Of a stretch of 64,000 nt of DNA, positions 25,020 through 37,529 are shown in pieces. Origin of the DNA: Cristatella mucedo (taxonomy: Eukaryota > Bryozoa > Phylactolaemata > Cristatellidae). The stretch is from the NCBI GenBank assembly GCA_009760855.2, contig WPIO01000011.1, positions 7,651,501 through 7,715,500 on the forward strand, given 5' to 3'. The first letter of the stretch is position 1, and every line of letters starts with the position of its first letter. Both the position numbers and the translations under genes were made by a program. Below the pieces are notes generated by a model. It saw nothing but the letters and a program-made list of their open reading frames with translations. It had not been told where the DNA came from and did no database searches.

Positions 25020-27681
25020 TACAAAGAGCGGAGAGATTGAGAGAAAAAGATACATCCAGAGACGCACATTTGGAAACAGAAACATAGAGAGCCAGTCTTG
25101 GCTATCGTGCTCACACCTTCACGAATAGACGGTGCTAGAATCGGAAGCATATGATGGCAAACAAGTCTTGAGGAGAGGAACACTGACTTTTCGAAGGTAA
25201 CGGATCTCGAATCTGATGATCGAGCAGCCACAGAGTTGAGCACAGAATCCGCCCGTACGCTGGCAGCAAGAGCTGTGCTTCCTAATAAACTCGTGGCGTA
25301 GCATGATAAGCTGTACACAGGACGACAGCAGTATTGTGCTCTTCTAGCGGCTTCCAGTGCTTGAATAAGCATGCACTGAGCTATACCAAAGTAATGTCCA
25401 TGAGCGTTCAAAGTAAAGTTGGAAGTCAGCTGATGCAACGGCTACATTTCTACAGCAGCAAAAAGAGCTTGTACAGCGTTTGCTTCAGTTGACTGTGGGG
25501 GAAAATAATTGCATGATTTGCACCGCATGAACCTACGACCTGGATTGTAAACAAATAGACACACCTTGCTCCTGGGCTAAAACCAGGCGACTGTCAAAGT
25601 ACCATCAATGTCTCAGCAAAAACATTGAGCTAACCAGAGTCTAGCGAGCCAGCAGACAGGAGGCAGGATGTGGGGGTTCCCAGTGTCCTTCGTGACTTGC
25701 ATCCGGTATAAGCTAGACAGCCACGATGATGTTGGCTACAGTTTTTTCTGAATCTTGAACACTCCAAGTTTTAAATAGAGTTTAAACCAAATGTCTCCTC
25801 ATCTCCATTCATCATTATCATTCATTCGTCATCATCATGCTATTCCTTCATTACGTCGCCAAACTTTGCGTGGCATTTAGCCTCTCTCTGAAATAATAAA
25901 AAGAAGAGCACCGAATAAAAGCCCAGCTGATTAAGATTAATAATAATAATAATAATATTGCACTTGATAAAGCGCCCTCAGAGAACTTAATCTCTTTCTA
26001 GGCGCTTTACATTTGCTGCAAAGTGATACGCAATAGAATAGTAAGTAAAATCATGCTTGAAAAACAAACAAAATGAATAACATGGTTAGGGGTGACATGC
26101 ACTGGGTCAGCATGCAAATGTGGTTAGTGGCAGCATGAACAGTGTCAGCACGCATAAGCACATCGAGGACGAATCACAAGGACCCACTAAATGCTGTCCT
26201 AAATAGGAATGTTTTTAAGTTTCTTTTAAATGTGGTCAGGTCAGGGGATGTTCTGATGCAGGTCGGGAGGGAGTTCCAGGCTGTGGGAGCATACGAGCTA
26301 AATGCACGGTCTCCAAAGGATTTAAGGTTTGTACGAGGTATTTCTAGACTGTTGGATTCCGAAAAGCGAGTGGTACGATGCTTTGCCTGATGGGGTAGTA
26401 TCTCTGAAAGATAGGCTGGAGCCATAGAATGAAGAGACCTAAAAGTGAGCGACAAAACCTTTGCAAAAGATTATGAGATCGCCTCCTTCTGAGGTTGTGC
26501 TATGTAGCACTTTCAGGAAATCCTCTAGAGCTCGAAGGTCGTTATTGACATTAGTTAACCTTCAAGCTGGGTGCAGTGATATAGGTAATTAATACTAAGA
26601 TATTGGAAAGCTAAGACATTAGCAATGGTTATGGCTTGCTCATATGCCCTAGCGATTTGGCTGCTAACGGAAAAAAGAGTTGACCAACACAAGCAAAGAA
26701 AGAAAGCTTCTTCAGCGTACAGGTATATGCATTAGAATTCGACATGCACTATTATACTAGAATACACGTAAATGCAATAAAGTGCCGGGAAACCGTTCCC
26801 CTGCAAAAGGTTTACGGGAAAAACAGATACATGTTGCTACTATTTGCAATCAGCAAACATCAGCTTATAGAACGTATTCCTGGTGGCTATAGTCGCAGGA
26901 AAGAGGGTGTATTTTAATGTAGTTAAAGAAAGCATTTCGATAAGTGAGCACGAGCAGCAAGTGTGTTGCGACAGCAGCACAGCTTGATCTCAGGAAGCCC
27001 AGCTGAGACATTCTTTCCGCACCTTCGAAGTCCTGCTTTCCATTTGTCTGGATGAGCCATTTGTCTGGATGCCTTTGTCTGGATGAGTTTCCTGCCACTA
27101 AGAGCCACTATGGAGCCAAAGATTTCCCGTGTGCCAGGGATCAGCCTCCGGCTTCAGATCAAAGGCAGCAGCAGCACGCAAAGGCAGTATGACTGCGACG
27201 TCATAATTCCCTGACAGGGATTTAATGATTGTCATGTTCAGGAGGCCTTAGAGAGCCAGCACAGATGGAGCGCACTGTGCCGCTTCGGGCTAGTAAACGT
27301 ACGAACTCAAAGACTTGTATCGAGTTCTAAAAGTACCTCCTTTTGCAAAAATCGAAATGCATAATGCTGTGGCAAATCTCAGGGACAATAGGCTATATTT
27401 AGCCACCGTAGCTCATATTTGCTAGGTCGGAAGACTACTTTCAGTGGAAAATGTCTCACTAATTTATTATGCGCAGCCTTTACCAGACACGGTTAATCAT
27501 AATTTCATATTTGTTTTTAATGTACTACTTGAAAATACCGATTTATCGACCCACTTAACATTTATATTCACCCTTAACAGTGGCCTGCGAGACGAACGAG
27601 ACATATTATTTCTCTTTCAAGAGAAGCACGCTATAGCTAAGCGAACTCTATTCTCGTGTATCTATTTAGTTATACATGCAT

Positions 27682-27747
<66 letters not shown>

Positions 27748-28042
27748 TCAGCATGTGTGCCTTGGAGTATATAAAATTGTATGTAAGTATTCCTAGAATC
27801 ATTTTGTTACTAAGATTTATATGTGTACATGACTTAAGACGGTAAAGACAATATATATATATATATATATATGTTTCAGCATCGTTAGCAGCCGTGCATA
27901 GAAATGCACACGCGCACACGAACACGTGCGCGCGCACACACATATCGTGTATGTGTGCCTTGGAGTATGCACAACTTTATATACACGTAAGTCTATATAT
28001 AGAGAGTCGTTGTTGCTAATAATTATATATATTTATATATAC

Positions 28043-28122
<80 letters not shown>

Positions 28123-29512
28123 AACAATTTCCTCACTAGCAATTTTACATTTCGGGCTCGTTCGCTTACCGTTCGTGGCCGACCACTCAGCTCCATTGAT
28201 AATGCCGTTCACGAGGGTGTCTGGATGAAACTCGTGATCGCACGATCGCTCGTTTTGCTTTGGAATATCAGGATGTGTTGCGCTGTATACCGCAGCCAAA
28301 TGGCGGAACACATCGTCGTCAGGTGTCGGTGACGGCGCAGCTTCAAAGAGAACGCGAAATCGCTTGTAGCAGCAAATCTTTGAACCTCCACGGCTTTTCA
28401 TTCAAAACTCTTGCGTGACAGTATAAGAAAAAGCACGACTCCAAGCGACCTTCGGATGTAGTTTGTTGGATGACTGCGTCCAAGAAAATATTCAGCTTTA
28501 TATACATTTGAAAATGTAATAACTAACGACAACAATTAAGAAAGAGAGCGCCATCTTAGCAGTGTTAGAGCCGAGAAAACCTTTGAAGTCAGAGTTTTTT
28601 GGTCCGGCAAAAGTTCAGCATCGGAATTGCTACGCCCAGACAAGTGCGACTAACAATGTTGCGAAACTATCACGAGTCTTACTAACAATAGAACTGCGAG
28701 TACGCGAGTATCCAAAGTTAGGTGCACGCCAAGGTTTCTGTTCGCCACAGGCCTAAACCCTAAACCCTAATACGAACTAATTAAAGCGCGGAATAGAAGC
28801 AAGGGTGGATTTAGGCGGCGGAGGCGCAACCCACCCTAAACCCTAAAACCTAAACCCTACAACCCCAAACACTAATCCTAAACCCTAAAAACCGAACCCT
28901 AAACCCTAAAAACCCTGAAGCCTAAACCCTTAAACCCTAAACACTAAACCCTAAACCCTAAACCCTAAACCCTTAAATCCTAAACTCTAAGCCCTAAGCC
29001 CAAAAACCCTAAAAACTAAACCCTAAAACCCTAAACCGTAAAACCCTAAACACTAAAACCTATACCCTATACCCTATATGGGGGGAATGTCCCGAGGGGG
29101 AACGTCCAGGAAGGAAATGTCCGTACCCCCTGACATCTCTGAAGTAGCGCCGACCATTATTCGTAGCATCTCTACTAGTCGTTCGCCGGCGGCGGCGTAA
29201 TCAGTACCAAGGCAACCAAACCAATTACCACGGCAATCCAATCAAGTACCAAGGTCACCAAATAAGCTTAGCACGATATGCGCAAATAAGCTTAGCACGA
29301 TATGCATATTTTGAAGGCACCAAATTTTCAGTATGACTGCGATGGATAGAACTAAAATTTTTATGAGCTAAGGTTCTCACACGACAATTGATCAGAGGGG
29401 TGCCTCGCCACTTTAAGTTCCTTCCACTGACTGCTGTATCATTTTGATTATTTTGATCAACTTTTTAATGAATATACACGTATTTAAAAAACTGCGATAG
29501 AGTGAAGCCGCG

Positions 29513-29567
<55 letters not shown>

Positions 29568-30610
29568 GAGTCGTAATGGCTCACTAGGTAAGGTGGTTGC
29601 TTTTCACGACCTCGGCCCCGAGGTCGTGGGTTCGAATCCTGCGGTGGGCAATCCTTTATCGCTACAGCAAGCGGTGGTGATAGCCGTAAAAAAGGCTGTT
29701 AAATCAATTAGTATTTATTTATTAAAGCAATGGTACAATAAATTTATACAGCGCCCTCAAGGAACCGATTTTTTTTCTATGCACTTTACAGATGCTGTAT
29801 AGAAAGCCTTATTACCTAATGATTGGTGGCAACATCCGAAAACAGCACGCATAGTGTAAGCAAGTACTTGCGACACGCAAAGTATGAAGCAAGCAAAAAC
29901 AAGCAAAGTATCATGATTAGGCTAGAATCCCAATGCAAATACAAATACACTTACGGCCGCCGGTTAATAAGACCTCTGGCAAGTAAAGTCTACTAAATAG
30001 TACACAGGTACACTCCAAAGCGCACGACGAATAGAGAAAAGCAGACAAGCTCTCTGGGGCAATCGAAAGCCGACTGGTACAATTGCGTCTATAGCTGAGG
30101 TTTAAAAGAGAACATCCATAGTCTTTCACATGACGAAACAACGAAGGAGTGTCAATCAGAGTGAAAATTAGCGAAAAAGTAGAGTAAGTGCTTGGGAAGA
30201 TTTGTTATCTAACTTCGGCTCACAAGGAAGATCCACGTATGGTGGCCGAAGAAAGAACAGACGCAGACGGCGTCGTGATGCCGCCGGAACTGCAGAAACA
30301 GTTCGACGATCTAGGGTCTGCCGTCCACTGCATCTAACCGGAAATTCTGTCTTACCAGCATGTCATGAGATGAAGGTGAGCCCAATAATAAATAACTTTA
30401 TTTGTAGCCTTACTGGCGTCAAAACACGTGGCGGAGGATTCGTGAAAGCCCACGAGATAGTAGCTGACATTTATTGTAGGTCATTTCCCCCTGGACGTTC
30501 CCCCCATCCGTACATTTCCCCCTGGTGGACCTTGGGACATTTCACCCCGAAATTTCCCCTCCGGGATAGGGCATTTCCCCCTATGTTAATGAATGTATAA
30601 CTAAGAATAC

Positions 30611-30655
<45 letters not shown>

Positions 30656-33600
30656 CAAATGAAGTTTACTCTCTATTAAAATAGAATCAACTCAGTATAA
30701 TTAGAAGAATGGATGGATTGGAAGGATGGTTTCAATTGGAGCGAGCGGCTGCGGCGGTTGCAGCAGCTGCGGCGGCAGCGGCGAGCAATACAGTTCGGTC
30801 CCGCCGGAGTTCGGTCCCACTCGACGCCTACAGGCACGTATTCGTACCCGTCAAAGTGGGCGCGCGCTACGGCGTGCCGCCCGTTCCTTCAAATGAGCGC
30901 TAAGCCTCAGAGGTCTACTGAGTATAGCTCGAGCTCAAAACATGTAGTTACGCCCTAATACGCACTAATTAAAGTGCGGAATACAAGCAAGGGTGGATTT
31001 AGGCGGCGGAGGCGCAGCCCGCCTTTAAACCTAAACCCTAAAACCCTAAACACTAAACCCTAAACCTTAAACAGTGAACCCCTAAACCCTAAAAATCCTA
31101 AACCCTCAACCGTAAACCCTGAAACTCTAAACACTAAACCCTACACAAAAAACCCTAAAAATCCTAAATTCTAAGCCCTAAACTGTATACCAAAAAACCC
31201 TAAATACTAAACTCTAAATCCCGAATCCCTAAAACCCTAAACCACTAAACCATAAAACCCTAAACTCTAAACTCTAAACCCAAAAACCCTAAACACTAAA
31301 CCCTAAACTCTAAAACCTAAACCCTATACCATATACCGGGTAGGGGGAATGTCGGGGGGGGGACGTCCCGGAGGGAAATGTCCGTACCCCCTGACATCTC
31401 TGAAGTAGCGCCGACCATTATTCGTAGCACCTCTACTAGTCGTGCGCCGGCGGCGGCGAAATCAGTACCAAGGCTTAGGTCAGCAAACAAGCTTAGCACG
31501 ATACGCGCACGATATACCCCGATCAGCTTCTGAGGAGCTCAAGCAGCAAAGAGTTCGATCTCATGTCACGCTGACCCTGTGCATGTCACCCCTAACCATG
31601 TTATTCATTTTGTTTGTTTATCAAGCATGATGTTACTCACCATTCAATTGCATTTCCCTTTGCAGCAAATGTAAAGCGCCTAGAAAGAGGCTGAGTTCTC
31701 CGAGGGCTCTTTATCAAGTTTATTATTATCATTGTTATTTTGTTCTTCGTTTTCATCGGGACGTATGCCATAAAGTTGCCGGTGGCGCGGGCGGCGTAAC
31801 TCTTGCCCAGAGCTGCCGATGTCACGTGTTCTAATTCTGATGAGAAGATGGCATATTATCCTAAATTAATAGTGCAACGATATTCTTGTTTAGCTAAATA
31901 ATGTAATCTACTTTATTCTATTAAAGTTCCTGTTTCAAAATTACGTGTGTTAATTTCTTTACTAAGAATTATCCGAGAAATTTACTACTCTAGAAAATAC
32001 TAACCTGAGATTATATATAAAAAGTCTGAGCATTTATCCATTCAAAGCAGGCATGTTTTTCTTTTGGCAAAAGAAATCACTCCTGAGAAAAGTTTCCGTT
32101 CTTTTACTGCGCGGAGCCTACTGGATTGATATCAATATCGATATCGATAAAAGGCTCGCGATGTAGTTGCATTATTGGTTTCCGAAAAGTGGAATTTAGC
32201 TTAACATTTCTTTTAAACCAGGATGATTGCCCCTGTAAAAAATACTCCTAGACAAAGGGCATCGGTTAGAAAACTCCATGATAGCAAGTTAGAAAACGAA
32301 ATTCTGAGATCTTTGAAGCAATATGGTCACATGTAGGTTCTAGTTAGATAATAGCCAAGTTATCGGCGAAAGCTAATGGTTTTCTCGTGCCAGAGCTCGT
32401 ACTCATCTCTTCTTTAGAGCCCAAATAGTTGTCGTATGGTATGTCAACTAACATGGCTCCAACGTGGACTGAGGCTGACAGAACGAAGCTCGTGTTCTTC
32501 ACCCAGTCCATGATGGCCGCTGTTTCCGGCTGACGATTGGGTAGGTATTCGGGGTGGAAATAATCGGGAAAGTTTACATTCAAATCTTCTCCGTTAGCGT
32601 TTTCTCTGAAACGAAGAGAGAAATGGAATCCAAGTATAAGCGGCCCAAATATTTGTAATGTTACGTAGCAGTTACGTAGGCATTTACTGCTGATTGACTT
32701 CAGAGCTTATCGAATGCAGCAGCAGAGCTAATGTGACAGTCTAGTTACAGGTCACTTTGGTTCAGGTAACCAAGATTTAGTGCAGATTCTATGGGAACTA
32801 CATGCTGTGAGAGCCGATTTTGATCGCTAACCTTTAAATGTATTTTTGGAGTCACACTAACTTTGCTTATAACTAATATGTTGTTTTTACCGTCATTATA
32901 GTTTAGAAAGTTTGCTACCGCCAGGCTAAGCATCGTACCACCCGCTTTTCAGAATCTAACTGCTTAACTATACCACGTACAAACCTCAAATCCTTTGGAG
33001 ACCGCGCCTTTAGTTCGTATGCTCCCAAAGCCTAGAAATCACTCCGGACTCGCGTCACATCTCCTGACTTGTCCACATTTAAAAAGGAACTAAAAACACA
33101 TCTATTTATCGCAGCATTCAGTAGATCGCTGGGATTCGTCTTTTATGTGCTTATGCGTGCTGACACTATTGCATGCTGCCACTAACCACATTTGCATGCT
33201 GACTCTGCCTGTCACCCCTAGCCATGTTATTCTTGTTGTATACTGAGCGTGATACCACTAACCATTCGATCGAGCTTCCTTTTCAGCAATTGTAAAGTGC
33301 CTATAAAGAGAGTGAGTTCTCTGAGGGTGCTTTATCGAATGTATTATTATTATTATCATCGCGTGATGACATCAGCAAAACATGCAGTAAGAAACTGAGA
33401 GAGATTCACATGCTTGCAAGCCGATTGGGATCGAGTATAATCGAGTACAAAACATACGACAATACGTAGTAGATAGTCGATGGTAGATAGTACGATCGTG
33501 CATACGATGGAGTACATAAGTACAGCTGTGTGTCATCGTCATAGAAGGGAAAGCTGGATTTCGCTCAGCAATAACGTAATCTATTTCATTAATTATAAAC

Positions 33601-36600
33601 ATTTATAACTTCTAAATACTGGGTGCGGGAAAACCACGAGCAACTTTCAAAAATGCGCACGAGAAGACAGCGAGGTGAAGCCGCGGAAATTACTCATTGA
33701 TTTCGTGCTGCGACGGGAGGGCGATCTAAATAGTGCCTTCAACTTGCTGCTCACGTAGCTAAAAAATCCAGCCGCAACGCCCACTCTCACGCGTTTGAAC
33801 GCACTGCGGTCGTACCTTCCAGATCCTTCGCTGACGTCTGGCATGGCTTGAGTGGAACCGTCTGGATTCATCAAGGGTAGTACGTGGATGAGCGAGCTGT
33901 CTAGAAGGCTCGTCACGCTCTCGTTCCTGCCGTAATTTTTGAGCAAGTACTCGATAAAATGCAGCAGAATCTCCTTCGGTGGCGCCTGTAAGGAGAGAGT
34001 AGACTGATGGTCACTTCGGCCTCTTGCTCAGCCTGGCCGGAGTTTATTGCTGGTGTTCCTTATCAGCCAGACTTTGACTGCCAATATAGCATACACGATC
34101 CTTGAGTTAAAACGACTCGGAACCGGCGACTCATTATTATTTTGTTACGCTGTGCAAAAGCCAAAGCTGAATGACATTCTATTAGCTGTGGGATCTGGTC
34201 ATTGAGCAGGCGTTGCAGGAGCTGCACCCGAGGCTTTGAGCTAATATTAGCTATTATAGGCTGTCCAGTGGTCATCCCGGAATCGTTCGAGAGGCGCTGT
34301 ATGCAGCCGAAGTCTGCGACTCTTCGGACGGTATCAACTAGTCAGCTCTGTGCTACCGAAAGAAGAGCCTATCTCACCGGCGCTCTTCGTTGCTGCCGTA
34401 TTCAGCTGCCTTAGCGACATCTGCACGTATCGATGCTGCTGCTGCTGCTGCTACTAGCGAAAGCCGCGCGCGTAACAGCCCAGCCGCATAGTCTTCGTGG
34501 CTTTACTGTTACTGAGGGAGACACATTACATTACGTAGTCGCAAGCCATGCTCGACTGCTCAGGCAGCAGGTCAGAAGGCTAGAAAGTCAGCAGGTCATT
34601 GTTCGTTAGGGCTGGCATTTTTGCAAGATCTGCTTTTTCGGTCCAAGCTTATTCGTGCAGAAGCCCTACGCCGCGGTTGAAACAATTGCTTAATAAGGAA
34701 AAGTGTGAGATCATGCGCTTGGCCCTTTGAATAAGAGGCCCTGGCGGCCCCTACCGGCTCTCAACCGGCTTTCGCCAATAAGAATGCTAACTCCACAAAA
34801 ATCGTCTCTCGTATTCGCAAATGAAATGGATTTAGCAGAGTTCTGTAGCAAATTACGGCAGGCAAGCGTTTCACTAGAGCGGCCTTAAAATGCAGAACAA
34901 CGCGAGAGGTTAAGCCAAGCCAAGCGTCAAGCGCCGGTAAAATGTAACGATCCTGCGAGCACAAAATGTCACCAACGTACTGAGTCGCGTGATTTGGCGA
35001 GCTCTAAATGTCACGACGGCGTGCGCTAGCGACATAGCATTGGCAGCTGTCTACTTTGGCCGATCGATAGTCACCTTATTATAGAAGCGGCATTGTCCAC
35101 ATGAAAAAAACAGAGCTTGTGACATATTTCAAACTTTTACTTTAAAAAGTACATATTTTCTCTTGAGCATCTGTTCAACAAGATCTTGATAAGCTGCCAG
35201 GCTGATTTAGCCCGGCGGTCAAGGTGCTCACCTTTACCGATAAAGAGGTCTACGTGAATGCAGTTGATGACCAAGGACACAAGCTTGAGCCCCGTGGTAT
35301 ATGTGAGGTGCCTTTATAGAGATTAAATTATCTTAGGTCGCTATACAAATGAATTATAAAAATATGAGGCTGTAAAAATCACCAATCTTTAATTCACCAC
35401 TGGGTTGCATGCAGACCTTTGATGCTTTATGGACATGCTATGCTATATTCAATGTGTCTACTTGCAACTTCACAGATTTAAGGATAAGGCACGCTTTATG
35501 CTAGCACAGTCTATTAAGTGGACCTGCAGTGTTTTACTATGAGCAATTTGTGGCCGGTGGCCTAAATCCTTTACAGCTAAGAAAAAGTAAAAAGCGTTGC
35601 GGAATCTTTTGAATTATTTATGAAGTAAGCAGCCCAGAAGTATTAGCTTAAAATCATTTTAAATAAAGTTTTAAATATCTCATCCGGAAACAAGACATAA
35701 CCATTGCGAAAGAATGGTGTGGAGTGATTCCAATTCTGCCACGTTCAATGGAGAATTTTGCGTTAAAAGTCTACACACAAAGAAAACCAAATGCTTACTA
35801 TTGCCATCGTAAGAAAGGTTTGTTATTTTTCCTAAGATGGTCAGTTTCTTAAAGACGCATTGCATTGCCAAACGTTTTGAGTGGTGGTTATTCACTTGGC
35901 TTTTATTGACTGTCAATAGGTACTTTCATTCATGCATTATATACTATATTACTTTACTTATAGTTTTAATTTTTTTCTGTCACTGGTTAGACAGGATGCA
36001 ACAAATTGTGTCGAGCAAGTTAAATACATTAAGCTGCATTGAAGCAAATACAGAAATCAAAAAGGGGCAAGTAAGGGTGCTGGCTCTTTAAAACTTGTAG
36101 AGGTGTGATTAGGAAGGCTAGCAAGTTTTACTCATGCTCACCTCATCTCCGTGAATTGATCCAACGAATTTGACGTTAGGTCGAAGTAGTACACGCTCCC
36201 TGGGTTGTTTTCCAATGGCCATTACCCATAGCTCCCGTCCTACACGGCATATACATCCAGATAGAGTGTCGCTTTACGATGGCAAGCCATTAGGAATGAG
36301 CATATACTCAAGTTCTATGACATTAAGGAGTTTCCTAGCTTAAAGGAGTATTGGTAAATGCAGTGAGACTATTCACGAACACTGGGGATGTACAGGTAAC
36401 ACATTTTGACTTAATTTGAACACTACCGAAGACTTTTCTTACATTCTCCATGTCTTATATGTCATATCCTGTATAAGCTTAGCTTGAATGTGTACGTATT
36501 CAATACGTATCACAAATATTACGGGTCAGCTTCCGGATTGCCGTAAAAGCTCTTTCTCAGCTGTATAATTGATAATTTGAGATAGCCGACCTATATTTTT

Positions 36601-37484
36601 TATTCAAAATTCATTTCAATAAATCATGTGCTATTGCTATTTAGCTTATTTTAGTACGACTATAAGCAGCTAATTTTGCCCCGTACAAAGCACGCCGAGC
36701 AATAATCTCTCCCGAACTTCAGAGCACAAGCAGTGGCGTTAAAGATCTCTAAGGAAACGTTCACAAAAATTCTTCAAACATAGCACATGTTCATCAGAGC
36801 ATTGCCTTTGGTTTTCACTCATTAAACTTCAGGCCGAGCTACGTCACGTCTGTAATCATGAGCTATTTTGATGTAATTCTAAACAACCGGTGGGCGATTG
36901 CCGCTGCAAGCGGTGGTGATAGCCATAAAGACTCTTATGTCGCTATACAAAAGAGGCTGTTGAATCAGCTAGTACTTCTTTTTTATGCCTGCACAAAGCG
37001 GGCATCTCATGGGCAAAAAATTCGCGAAATAGGAAGAAAGCGAGATGAATACCTAATCAAGGTGAGCGGTCGAACGATAACGTGCAGCATTGAAGTAGCA
37101 ACCCTGTATGGCGAGAAAGAATGTGCTAGAAGGGTTAGAAGTAGCGGGGGAAGGTTGGGGCGACCGAGCTGTGGTAGTGATTTCAACAGCCTACGGCCTA
37201 CAGAGAAAATGTTTTCATCAATGTCATCAACAGTCCCGAAGCAAACGAATTAGAAGGTAATCTATCGACACCAAGTCCGTCTCGAGCGCCCTTCATCTCT
37301 CCAGGCCATCACTGGCAAAACGCTAAAATAGATACGGTATTATCTCAGTGAAAGACTTAAGATGACTGATACTTTGCATTAATTGATCCAGATCATAATT
37401 TTAAACAGAAAAGATCGTCAGAGAAACCACTGAAGTGAGAGTTAGCGCAGGTTCCTATGCCTGGTCCCCTTCTTTTCACAATTT

Positions 37485-37529
<45 letters not shown>

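Larger units (their letters stand above)
24631..28169 (-). other. Carboxypeptidase intron 5
   Basis: 3.5-kb intron carrying a purine-rich (GA)n block, a LINE A 3' fragment and (TA)n and (GT)n tracts listed separately. 25090-25935 and 26465-27660 show nothing I can assign. Confidence 0.78.

Noticed and set aside
24770-25438. 222-codon minus-strand frame
   Set aside because: Mostly Ser-Leu codons from the (GA)n tract; flanking parts have no domain and overlap an intron.
28033-28168. Extension of exon 5 as a long open frame into poly Thr-His
   Set aside because: It runs past a good GTAAGC donor into the (GT)n microsatellite; family alignment stops at the donor.
29566-29640. Functional tRNA genes at SINE A heads (also 61.4 kb)
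   Set aside because: A and B boxes are present but acceptor and anticodon stems do not pair, and a SINE body and tail follow.
28833-31330. Chromosome end (true telomere)
   Set aside because: Arrays are short, degenerate and followed by unique sequence, and their flanks are duplicated; they lie in an intron.
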